Shown here in pieces: positions 1 through 6,076 of a stretch of 15,247 nt of DNA (position 1 is the stretch's first letter; every line of letters begins with the position of its first letter). The stretch is from Methylotenera_A sp031373695. Its GTDB lineage: Bacteria > Pseudomonadota > Gammaproteobacteria > Burkholderiales > Methylophilaceae. The notes below the pieces were generated by a model. It ran no database searches. It saw only the letters and a list, made by a program, of their open reading frames with translations, and was not told the DNA's origin. The translations under genes were made by a program, and so were the position numbers. The DNA lies in assembly GCA_031373695.1 (NCBI GenBank), contig JANMNC010000150.1:1-15247 (forward strand), read 5' to 3'.

Positions 1-67
1 TTGTGTTGCGTTATTTATTAGTTGCAGCATGGTTTAGCCTAAATTAATGATGGCATTTTAAATTAAT

Positions 68-99
68 TGGCTCTATTAATAGTTAACAAATGGCTCTAT
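68..99 (+). promoter_or_regulatory. Candidate MocR operator upstream of speB (paired direct repeat)
   Basis: Two exact copies of TGGCTCTAT lie at 68-76 and 91-99, 23 bp apart start to start, so on the same face of the helix about two turns apart. The same layout, with two or three changed bases, recurs at 5082-5113 next to the MocR gene. MocR-family regulators are known to bind direct repeats close to target promoters. A possible -10 element TATTAT lies at 120-125, 29 bp from the start of the second repeat, with no good -35 box. That fits activator-dependent transcription. Assignment to this regulator is inferred from the shared motif. Confidence 0.55.
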
Positions 100-119
100 A
101 GATAAGACCAAAATTTGAT

Positions 120-125
120 TATTAT
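120..125 (+). promoter_or_regulatory. Possible -10 element of the speB-puuB promoter
   Basis: TATTAT matches the sigma-70 -10 consensus at five of six positions and lies 46 bp before the speB start codon. The sequence 17-18 bp upstream (TATAGA/CTATAG) is a poor -35 box and falls inside the second operator half-site. This is the geometry expected if a regulator bound there substitutes for the -35 contact. It is a weak prediction, because the surrounding DNA is AT-rich and offers other -10-like hexamers. Confidence 0.25.
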
Positions 126-165
126 TCTACTACAATAAGCAATAGTGTCTATTTTTGAGGTTGCA

Positions 166-1116
166 ATGAATTACGCTTTTCCATTTACCAATACTGGCGG
201 TTTTTTAGGTTTACCAATATCAACCTTGCCGACTGCCGACCAGCAGGCAGTAGATAAGCGCTTTGCAGTGGCAGGTATTGCGTGGGATGGCTGTGTAACG
301 AATCGTCCAGGTGCAAGGTTTGGGCCTAATGCGATACGCCAAGCCAGCCATATGTTATGCGGCGATGAACACCCGTTTTTTAACACAACACCAGTAAACG
401 ATACGCTAGATATTGGCAATTTATTGCTGCCAAACACAAGTTTGCAAAACATGCGCGAAGCATTAATGCCCCAAGCGGCTCAACTCATTAAACAGCATAC
501 TATGGTTTGGTTGGGTGGTGATCATTCTATTACTTTGCCTTTATTGCGCGCTTACTTTGCGCAACTTAAAACACCAATTGCCGTTATTCATTTTGATGCG
601 CACTGCGATACTTGGGAAAGCCATTTTGGTGAACCGTCTGGGCATGGTACTTGGGTGTATGAGGCTATTCAAGAAGGCTTGGCAGACCCTGCATTATTTA
701 CCCAAATTGGCATACGTTCATCTGGCGTGCGTGAAGCGCGTGAGTATGTAGAAACCCAAGGTGGAAAAATTTATACAGCGCGCGAATTACGCGGTAAAGA
801 TGGCGCAAATTTGCAATACGTAATAGATGAAGTGCGTGCTAAATTAGCAAAAGCGGGTAACCCGCCAGTATATTTAACCTTTGATATTGATGCGCTAGAC
901 CCTGCCTTTGCCCCAGGCACGGGCACACCAGAAGTGGGCGGTTTAAGCACGGCACAAGCCATGACATTGCTTGAAGGCTGGCATGACTTAAACTGGATAG
1001 GCATGGATTGCACAGAAGTTGCACCGCCTTATGATCATGCAGAGCTGACTTCAAATGCTGCTGCCACATTGGTATGGACGTGGCTTTGCGGCTGTGTTGC
1101 AGCACATAAAAAATAG
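166..1116 (+). CDS. speB: Agmatinase-family ureohydrolase
   Basis: This is a 316-residue arginase/agmatinase-family hydrolase, most likely converting agmatine to putrescine and urea in the cytoplasm with a binuclear manganese centre. All six family metal ligands are visible: H120 in GGDHS, D144/H146/D148 in DAHCD, and D240/D242 in DIDALDP. The N-terminal block NRPGARFGP (46-54) is typical of agmatinases, and the length is close to E. coli SpeB (306). I chose the ATG at 166 over the in-frame GTG at 145 because GAGG at 157-160 is well spaced before the ATG. It forms a tight pair with puuB (13-bp gap). Ureohydrolase specificities are hard to separate by eye: guanidinobutyrase, which yields GABA and so also fits the pathway, is the main alternative. 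The promoter region carries the same paired repeat as the MocR-puuD intergenic region. Confidence 0.85.
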   Translation: MNYAFPFTNTGGFLGLPISTLPTADQQAVDKRFAVAGIAWDGCVTNRPGARFGPNAIRQASHMLCGDEHPFFNTTPVNDTLDIGNLLLPNTSLQNMREALMPQAAQLIKQHTMVWLGGDHSITLPLLRAYFAQLKTPIAVIHFDAHCDTWESHFGEPSGHGTWVYEAIQEGLADPALFTQIGIRSSGVREAREYVETQGGKIYTARELRGKDGANLQYVIDEVRAKLAKAGNPPVYLTFDIDALDPAFAPGTGTPEVGGLSTAQAMTLLEGWHDLNWIGMDCTEVAPPYDHAELTSNAAATLVWTWLCGCVAAHKK

Positions 1117-1129
1117 AGGGTTTTAGGCT

Positions 1130-2467
1130 ATGCTAGCTAACGATTTAAAGCTGACACAAAACTCATATTATGCTGCCAGCGCTAATGAGCAGCCACAATA
1201 TCCAAAATTAGAAGGTGATATTGAGGTAGATATTTGCGTGGTGGGTGGTGGTTTTGCAGGCTTATCTAGCGCAATAGAGTTGGCAGACCGCGGTTATAAA
1301 GTTGCTGTGTTAGAAGCTAATCATATTGGCTTTGGCGCCAGTGGCCGTAATGGCGGGCAGATTATTGCAGGGCTAGCTTGTGAACAAGATGTGATTGAAG
1401 GCACCCTAGGCTTACATGCAGCCAAACAAGTGTGGGACATGACGCTAGAAGCGCTAGATTTAGTGCGCGAGCGCATCAAGCGCTTCAATATAAAATGTGA
1501 TTTGCAGGATGGGTTTTTAGGTGTTGCAGTAAACGAAGCCAAAACCAAAAAGCTGGTTAACTGGTTTAATAATATGGCAAAACACTATGGCTATGACAGC
1601 GATGCGCAACTGATTGCGCCCAAAGATATTCGCCAGTGGATAGACAGCCCGCGCTATCACAGTGGCTATTTTGATAAGCGTAGTGGACACCTACACCCGT
1701 TAAACTATTGTTTAGGCTTAGCAAGAGGTGCGGCTGGTTTGGGCGTGAAAATTTACCAACACTCAGCTGTTACTGCTATGCAACAGGGTCAAGGTTTAGA
1801 TAAACAGTCAGTAATTTTAAAAACAGCAACTGGCAATGTAAAAGCCAAATTTGTGGTGCTGGCAGGTAACATGTATTTGCCTGAAATTGCACCGCAACTC
1901 GCCCCCAAACTAGCTAAGCGTATTATGCCAGTTGGCACCTATATTATTGGGTCTGCGCCCATTGATAAAGGCTTGGCAGCTCAGCTTATTCCAACTAATT
2001 CGGCTGTTTGCGATACCAATTTTGTATTAGATTATTTTAGATTTTCGGCCAGCCAATTTAACCAAGGCCCACGTATGATTTACGGCGGTCGTGTAAGTTA
2101 TAGCGCATTAACGCCACCTAATTTAACGCAAAGTATGCAAGCACGCATGGTGCAAACTTTTCCACAATTAGCCAATATTGCAATTGATTACACTTGGGGC
2201 GGTTTTGTTGATATCACCATGAATCGCGCACCAGATTTTGGGCGTATTGCGCCTAATATTTACTACCTGCAAGGCTTTTCAGGCCACGGCGTTGCATTAG
2301 CGGGCTTGGCTGGCAAGCTGGCGGCAGAGGCTATAAGTGGGCAAGCAGAGCGGTTAGATTTGATGGCAAAAATTCCGCATCATGATTTTCCTGGGGGAAA
2401 ATTATTGCGTACTCCAGCTTTAGTTTTAGGCATGGCGTGGTTTCAATTGCGCGATAAATTAGGTTAA
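1130..2467 (+). CDS. puuB: Gamma-glutamylputrescine oxidase, FAD-dependent
   Basis: The product is a 445-residue D-amino-acid-oxidase-type flavoprotein. It most likely oxidises gamma-glutamylputrescine to gamma-glutamyl-gamma-aminobutyraldehyde, releasing ammonia and H2O2, as the second step of the gamma-glutamylated putrescine pathway. A Rossmann FAD motif GGGFAG is at residues 39-44 with the ribose-binding E62 in VLEA. It is followed by GASGRNGGQ (69-77), characteristic of the PuuB/DAO group, and by a C-terminal flavin-contact segment with LQGFSGHGVALAG. The start at 1130 has GAGGG at 1116-1120 overlapping the stop codon of speB, so the two genes are surely cotranscribed. The enzymes before and after it in the pathway (PuuA, PuuC, PuuD) are encoded 4-12 kb away on the same strand. 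It could act on a related gamma-glutamylated amine, but the context favours putrescine. Confidence 0.88.
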   Translation: MLANDLKLTQNSYYAASANEQPQYPKLEGDIEVDICVVGGGFAGLSSAIELADRGYKVAVLEANHIGFGASGRNGGQIIAGLACEQDVIEGTLGLHAAKQVWDMTLEALDLVRERIKRFNIKCDLQDGFLGVAVNEAKTKKLVNWFNNMAKHYGYDSDAQLIAPKDIRQWIDSPRYHSGYFDKRSGHLHPLNYCLGLARGAAGLGVKIYQHSAVTAMQQGQGLDKQSVILKTATGNVKAKFVVLAGNMYLPEIAPQLAPKLAKRIMPVGTYIIGSAPIDKGLAAQLIPTNSAVCDTNFVLDYFRFSASQFNQGPRMIYGGRVSYSALTPPNLTQSMQARMVQTFPQLANIAIDYTWGGFVDITMNRAPDFGRIAPNIYYLQGFSGHGVALAGLAGKLAAEAISGQAERLDLMAKIPHHDFPGGKLLRTPALVLGMAWFQLRDKLG

Positions 2468-2512
2468 TTACTAGGTTTTAATAAGCCATATTTTTACCTG
2501 TATTAAAGCCGC

Positions 2513-2962
2513 TTATTTAAACTCTTTGCTGTAAGCATAAAACACTTCATCACGCACCCAGCCGAGTGATTCATACAGTGCTTGGGCATTGTGGTTATCT
2601 TTCGCTGTGGTTAAATCTAAACGCGCAAAATCATTATTTGCTGCATATTCATGCGCAGCCAGCATTAGTGCGCGTCCTGTGCCTGTATTGCGGGCAGTGG
2701 CATCTACAAATAAATCGTAAAGTACGCCAATTTTTGCAGCAATAACAGAGCAGAAACTAGGATAAATTTGGCAAAATCCAATCAGCTTTTGCGCTTTATT
2801 CTCTGCAAGCAAAATCACAGAATCTTGTTGGTTTAATCTTTCTGTCATAAAGCTTTTAGCCAACCCAACATTAGGTGTTTGTACATAAAATTGGCGATAT
2901 TGGTCAAACAATATGGCGAGTTGGTTGATATCTGAAATTGTAGCTAGTCGAATATTGGGCAT
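2513..2962 (-). CDS. GNAT family N-acetyltransferase
   Basis: This is a 149-residue single-domain GNAT acetyltransferase. The acetyl-CoA pyrophosphate-binding motif A (Q/RxxGxG/A) is seen as RNTGTG at residues 91-96, preceded by the beta-4 strand IGVLYDLFVD (78-87). The late motif with N125, AQALYESLGW (126-135) and a final DEVFYAYSKE is typical of the family. The substrate cannot be read from the sequence. Because it lies 16 bp downstream of an SMR exporter gene inside a polyamine locus, a polyamine or related amine is one candidate, but amino acids, antibiotics or a protein N-terminus are equally possible. No good Shine-Dalgarno precedes the ATG at 2962, suggesting translation coupled to or weaker than the upstream gene. 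It converges with puuB across a 45-bp gap. Confidence 0.8.
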   Translation of the reverse strand: MPNIRLATISDINQLAILFDQYRQFYVQTPNVGLAKSFMTERLNQQDSVILLAENKAQKLIGFCQIYPSFCSVIAAKIGVLYDLFVDATARNTGTGRALMLAAHEYAANNDFARLDLTTAKDNHNAQALYESLGWVRDEVFYAYSKEFK

Positions 2963-2978
2963 TTTATTTGGTGTTTAA

Positions 2979-3311
2979 TTATTTGGTGGTTAAGTTTAAT
3001 AACACTACGCCAATCACAATCAACGTAACGCCAGTTATTTTAAAGCTTGAGATAGATTCAGAATAAAAAGCTATGCCTAATATAGCCACAATAGCAGTAC
3101 TCACGGCCGCCCACACAGCATAGGCTATGCCCATCTCTATTTGTTTGAGTGAAATAGACATTAGCCAAATAGACATGATAAAACAGCTAACGCCGCCAGC
3201 TGTGGGTAATAGATTACTAAAACCATTGGAATATTTTAGAAATAACATGCCAAATACTTCAAATAAAATACTGGCGGCCAATAATAGCCATGCGATTGAA
3301 ATTACGTTCAT
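2979..3311 (-). CDS. Small multidrug resistance (SMR) family exporter, EmrE-like
   Basis: This is a 110-residue inner-membrane protein with four predicted helices (about 5-25, 33-52, 60-81, 92-108). As a dimer, SMR proteins exchange protons for cationic compounds. The essential glutamate is E18 (EmrE E14), and Y64 and W67 correspond to EmrE Y60 and W63. The helix-4 dimer motif GVTLIVIGV and the terminal N106 are present. The residue three before E18 is I and the residue three after is G, as in EmrE; Gdx guanidinium exporters have G and W there. I therefore call it Qac/EmrE-type rather than a guanidinium exporter. The helix-3 GVG bend of EmrE is replaced by A69-V70-S71. AGAGGTG (minus strand) gives a strong ribosome-binding site. 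The gene heads a two-gene unit with the acetyltransferase and has an unusual structured leader. Polyamine export, as by MdtJI, is possible but unproven. Confidence 0.85.
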   Translation of the reverse strand: MNVISIAWLLLAASILFEVFGMLFLKYSNGFSNLLPTAGGVSCFIMSIWLMSISLKQIEMGIAYAVWAAVSTAIVAILGIAFYSESISSFKITGVTLIVIGVVLLNLTTK

Positions 3312-3323
3312 AGTACACCTCTA

Positions 3324-3337
3324 GTTTGCGTGCAAAC
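3324..3337. promoter_or_regulatory. Palindrome upstream of the SMR gene, possible operator
   Basis: GTTTGC-GT-GCAAAC is a perfect 6-bp inverted repeat with a 2-bp centre, 13 bp before the SMR start codon. The centre is too short to make a good RNA hairpin, so as DNA it looks like a binding site for a dimeric repressor. It shares six bases with the outer stem of the candidate pseudoknot, so the two readings compete. No matching palindrome was noticed elsewhere in the window. Confidence 0.25.
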
Positions 3338-3378
3338 CACTTGTACCGAGTGGCGGCTGCACGAAGTTAAGACGGTAC
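3329..3378 (-). ncRNA. Candidate structured leader RNA (H-type pseudoknot) of the SMR gene
   Basis: Read on the minus strand, three perfect complementary pairs interlock within 50 nt. CGTGCA (3363-3358) pairs with TGCACG (3334-3329). Inside it, CCACT (3353-3349) pairs with AGTGG (3341-3337), closing a 7-nt loop CGGTACA. Six of those loop bases, CGGTAC (3348-3343), pair with the upstream GTACCG (3378-3373). The result is a hairpin whose loop is captured by a 5' strand, the topology seen in several small riboswitches. It ends 17 nt before the SMR start codon and 6 nt before the ribosome-binding site. It does not match the guanidine-I, -II, -III or -IV consensus features that I know. It may be a riboswitch, a protein-binding leader, or overlapping DNA operators. 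Confidence 0.4.
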
Positions 3379-3472
3379 TCTTACAAAATTAATTAGAAAA
3401 AAATTAATTAAAAAATAGTTAATTAAAAATAGTTAAATAGAAAAAATTAATCGTTAATGTGTAAATTTGTAT

Positions 3473-5044
3473 TTATTTTTTCAATGCGGTTTTTATGACT
3501 TCTGCCAGCAAATTACCATAATGGCTAATTTGCTCTGTTGCCGCATAAGCGTAACCAATAATTAGCCCTTTATCTAGTTGCGCACCCATGCTGTAATGCG
3601 ATAGTGGATAAACCCGTAAACCTTGTTGTGCGGCTAATTTTGCAACATTAACATCATCGCAATCAGCATTAAACTCTATTACCAAATGCAAGCCAGAATC
3701 TACCAACGATAGTCGTGCGCCAACCTCTGCAATGCTGCTTAATGCAGATTGCAATAAGCGCCTGCGTTCGCCATACACTTGGCGCATACGCCTAATGTGG
3801 CTGGTAAAATGGCCTTCTTCAATAAAATCAGCCAGTGCAGCTTGAATCATTACTTGCCCTGGTCGTTGCAACTCATACAAACCATATTTAAAGCTTTCGA
3901 CCAACTCTTTAGGCACCACCATATAGCCAAGCCTAATACCTGGGTACATTACCTTAGAAAATGTGCCTAAATACAGTACGCTGCCATGCTGATCCATGCC
4001 TTGCAACGATGAAATAGGGCGGCCTTCAAATCTAAATTCGCTGTCGTAATCATCTTCAATAATCCATGCATTACAGTTTTGCGCATAATCTAACAATAAG
4101 CGGCGGCGGCCATAACTCATCACCATACCTTTGGGGTATTGATGCGATGGCGTTGTGTAAATAAGCCGTGGCTTAACGCGAAAATCATGTGTGGTGGGCG
4201 CCATGCCTTCTTTATCTACAGACACAGGGTGTAGCTGCAGGCCATTGACTTGTAGCACGCGTCTTGCAGCCCAATAACAAGGGTTTTCAACCCAGGCAGT
4301 GTCTCCATCGTCAGTAAGTAAACGCGCGCACAAATCAATCGATTGTTGTGTGCCAGAAGTAATTAATACTTGGTCTACCGTTAAATTAACGGCACGCGAA
4401 ACACGTAGATAATCTGCAATCGCAATACGTAGCGGTAAGTAGCCGCCAGCGTGGCTAGAATCCAGCAGTTTTGGGTTAAGCGTACGCCATTGGCGATTAA
4501 GTAATCGTCTCCAAAGCGCAGTCGGAAAGCGCGAGTAATCATCTTCACCAGGAGTAAAGGGTTGTACTTCATGGCTTTGTTCAGCTTGATTCTCTGTGCT
4601 TTGATTTTTTAAACCTAAATAGCCAGTTGCTACTAAGCCGCGCTTTGATAGCGGGCTGGTTTCAGCGCCTTTTGTGTGCTCGTTGTTACTATTATTTGAT
4701 GCGGTCTCTTCTGATGCACTATCGATTGATAGCCTTGCAATATTATTTGTGTAGTTGGTGCTCTCACTATGATTAAAAGTAACATATGTACCACTGCCTG
4801 TAATTGCAGCCACATAACCTTCATCTAGCAATTGGTCAAATGCGGCCAAAATGGTGTTACGCGATACATTTAAATCATCTGCCATGCTGCGTGTTGAGGG
4901 CAGGCGTGCGCCAGAAGGCAATACTTGCTCGGTAATGGCACGTCTAATCGCATCGTAAATGCGCCTGTGTGCAGGCATGCGAGAAGGAAATTGATGCTGA
5001 CTTAATTGTGTAAGCAGCCATTCACAAAGTACCAATTGTTTCAT
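3473..5044 (-). CDS. MocR-type transcriptional regulator (GntR HTH plus aminotransferase-like domain)
   Basis: This 523-residue protein fuses a GntR winged helix-turn-helix (about 22-90; LPSTRSMADDLNVSRNT, 48-64) to a fold-type-I aminotransferase-like domain (about 165-520). The PLP-binding lysine is K364 in TFSK, with the DDYDSEFR segment (331-338) and R371 also conserved as in GabR. The linker (about 91-160) is long and rich in S, N, E and T. MocR proteins sense PLP adducts of amines or amino acids and activate or repress neighbouring metabolic genes; GabR uses GABA. Position between the exporter unit and the catabolic operon, divergent from puuD, suggests it senses putrescine, GABA or an intermediate. 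The paired TGGYTCT repeats at 5082-5113 and 68-99 are its likely binding sites. A GAG at 6-nt spacing serves the ATG at 5044. The name GabR or PdxR would be a guess. Confidence 0.88.
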   Translation of the reverse strand: MKQLVLCEWLLTQLSQHQFPSRMPAHRRIYDAIRRAITEQVLPSGARLPSTRSMADDLNVSRNTILAAFDQLLDEGYVAAITGSGTYVTFNHSESTNYTNNIARLSIDSASEETASNNSNNEHTKGAETSPLSKRGLVATGYLGLKNQSTENQAEQSHEVQPFTPGEDDYSRFPTALWRRLLNRQWRTLNPKLLDSSHAGGYLPLRIAIADYLRVSRAVNLTVDQVLITSGTQQSIDLCARLLTDDGDTAWVENPCYWAARRVLQVNGLQLHPVSVDKEGMAPTTHDFRVKPRLIYTTPSHQYPKGMVMSYGRRRLLLDYAQNCNAWIIEDDYDSEFRFEGRPISSLQGMDQHGSVLYLGTFSKVMYPGIRLGYMVVPKELVESFKYGLYELQRPGQVMIQAALADFIEEGHFTSHIRRMRQVYGERRRLLQSALSSIAEVGARLSLVDSGLHLVIEFNADCDDVNVAKLAAQQGLRVYPLSHYSMGAQLDKGLIIGYAYAATEQISHYGNLLAEVIKTALKK

Positions 5045-5081
5045 TTTTACTCGCTAATAAAAGTCTGCTATAAAGTCAAAG

Positions 5082-5113
5082 TGGTTCTATTGTTATAATC
5101 TAAATGGCTCTTG
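5082..5113 (+). promoter_or_regulatory. Candidate MocR operator between the regulator gene and puuD
   Basis: TGGTTCTAT at 5082-5090 and TGGCTCTTG at 5105-5113 form a direct repeat with 23-bp start-to-start spacing, identical to the pair at 68-99. Both sites also have AAA just before the second half. A possible puuD promoter follows: TTGTAG (5111-5116) overlapping the second half-site, an 18-bp spacer, and TAGTAT (5135-5140). The -10 lies 30 bp from the second half-site, against 29 bp upstream of speB. A perfect TATAAT (5094-5099) sits between the half-sites. A protein bound here could repress its own gene and activate puuD, as GabR does in Bacillus. Confidence 0.55.
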
Positions 5114-5157
5114 TAGCATTACCAATTGAAGGCATAGTATACTTGTTACAAAGTTGT

Positions 5158-5192
5158 TGCAATAAAACGTATTAATTAAAAATGCAATAAAA
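5158..5192 (+). repeat. 10-bp direct repeat just upstream of puuD
   Basis: TGCAATAAAA occurs exactly at 5158-5167 and 5183-5192, 25 bp apart start to start, in the 5' leader of puuD and ending 8 bp before its ATG. The composition is AT-rich, so chance is possible. The length, exactness and near two-turn spacing would also suit a second regulator site. No function can be assigned. Confidence 0.3.
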
Positions 5193-5200
5193 TTAAGTAT

Positions 5201-5986
5201 ATGAATACAAGCCAAACAAAAGTGCACACAAAGCCAATTGTGCTAATACCTGCCGACGTAAAACACATTGGCGAGCAACCTTTTCATGCAGTTGGGCAAA
5301 AGTATATTATGGCTGTAGTGCTTGCCGCTGGCGCTTTGCCGCTAGTTGTGCCATCGATTGAAGAGCACATAGATATTGAAGCTTTACTGGCGGTTGCAGA
5401 TGGCATTTTGCTCACTGGCTCACCATCCAATGTGCATCCGTCACATTTTAATCAAGCCGTGCTTAACACTGCATTACCACTAGATTTAGCACGTGATGCC
5501 TTAACACTTAAGCTTATTCACGCCGCTATAAAAGCACAGGTACCACTGTTAGCTATCTGTCGTGGCTTTCAAGAATTAAATGTGGCATTTGGTGGCAGCT
5601 TACATCAGGCGGTGAAAGAGGTTGATGGCTTAAACGATCACCGAGAAAATAAAACACTCAATTTAGAATCACAATATGCAGTTAGCCATGCGATTAAATT
5701 AGTGCCCAACGGGCAGCTAGCAAAACTGCTCAACACTAATGAGTTAATGGTGAATTCGTTGCATGGTCAAGGTATCGATCGGTTGGGTACGGGCTTGGTT
5801 GCCGAAGCGTATGCGCATGATGGTTTAATTGAGGCAATACGAGTAGAAAACGCCAAAACTTTTGCATTAGGTGTGCAATGGCATCCAGAGTGGAAAGTGT
5901 TAGATAACCCTGCTTATAAAGTAATTTTCGAATCGTTTGGTGAGGCTTGTAAGGTAAGGGCGCTACGCAATAAGCCACCAGATTAG
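5201..5986 (+). CDS. puuD: Gamma-glutamyl-GABA hydrolase (class I glutamine amidotransferase-like)
   Basis: This 261-residue cytoplasmic hydrolase of the peptidase C26 / class I glutamine amidotransferase fold releases GABA and glutamate from gamma-glutamyl-GABA, the last step of the gamma-glutamylated putrescine route. The catalytic triad is visible: C120 in AICRGFQELN, H228 and E230 in GVQWHPEW. The oxyanion-type segment LTGSPSNVHP (71-80) is also present. E. coli PuuD has 254 residues, so the length is normal. It corresponds to spuA of Pseudomonas and is the first gene of the long plus-strand cluster. The ATG at 5201 lacks a clear Shine-Dalgarno (only AAG close by), which could mean weak or regulated translation, but the next in-frame ATG (residue 37) would cut into the fold. 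It is divergent from the MocR gene with a shared control region. Confidence 0.9.
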   Translation: MNTSQTKVHTKPIVLIPADVKHIGEQPFHAVGQKYIMAVVLAAGALPLVVPSIEEHIDIEALLAVADGILLTGSPSNVHPSHFNQAVLNTALPLDLARDALTLKLIHAAIKAQVPLLAICRGFQELNVAFGGSLHQAVKEVDGLNDHRENKTLNLESQYAVSHAIKLVPNGQLAKLLNTNELMVNSLHGQGIDRLGTGLVAEAYAHDGLIEAIRVENAKTFALGVQWHPEWKVLDNPAYKVIFESFGEACKVRALRNKPPD

Positions 5987-6017
5987 TTTAAGGCTTACTT
6001 GAGACTTATGATTAAAA

Positions 6018-6046
6018 TTGATGATCAAGACAATGCTTTAAATAAT
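6018..6046 (+). promoter_or_regulatory. Possible internal promoter before puuA
   Basis: TTGATG (6018-6023), a 17-bp spacer and AATAAT (6041-6046) resemble a sigma-70 promoter (four of six and five of six matches). The site lies in the 90-bp gap between puuD and puuA, about 30 bp before the puuA start. A promoter here would allow puuA expression apart from puuD. AT-rich context makes this a low-confidence call. Confidence 0.25.
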
Positions 6047-6076
6047 GATTAAAAATAAAAAAACTGGAGAACACAA

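Noticed and set aside
145..165. GTG at 145 as the speB start
   Set aside because: It would add seven residues, but GAGG at 157-160 is ideally spaced for the ATG at 166 and would lie inside the longer reading; no ribosome-binding site precedes the GTG.
2480..2517. Inverted repeat AATAAGC / GCTTATT between the convergent puuB and acetyltransferase genes as a bidirectional terminator
   Set aside because: Only 7 bp of stem around a 24-nt loop, overlapping the end of the acetyltransferase gene and with no proper T tract; too weak to call.
3343..3378. Guanidine riboswitch (mini-ykkC or ykkC-III) in the SMR leader
   Set aside because: ACGA and ACGG occur only on the strand opposite to the gene, and the conserved guanidine-III core is not present on the transcribed strand, so a known class could not be assigned.
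3441..3458. ATTAA-cga-TTAAT followed by six T (minus strand) as the MocR gene terminator
   Set aside because: The stem is five A-T pairs with a 3-nt loop inside an AT-rich block; such a match is expected by chance and would be unstable.
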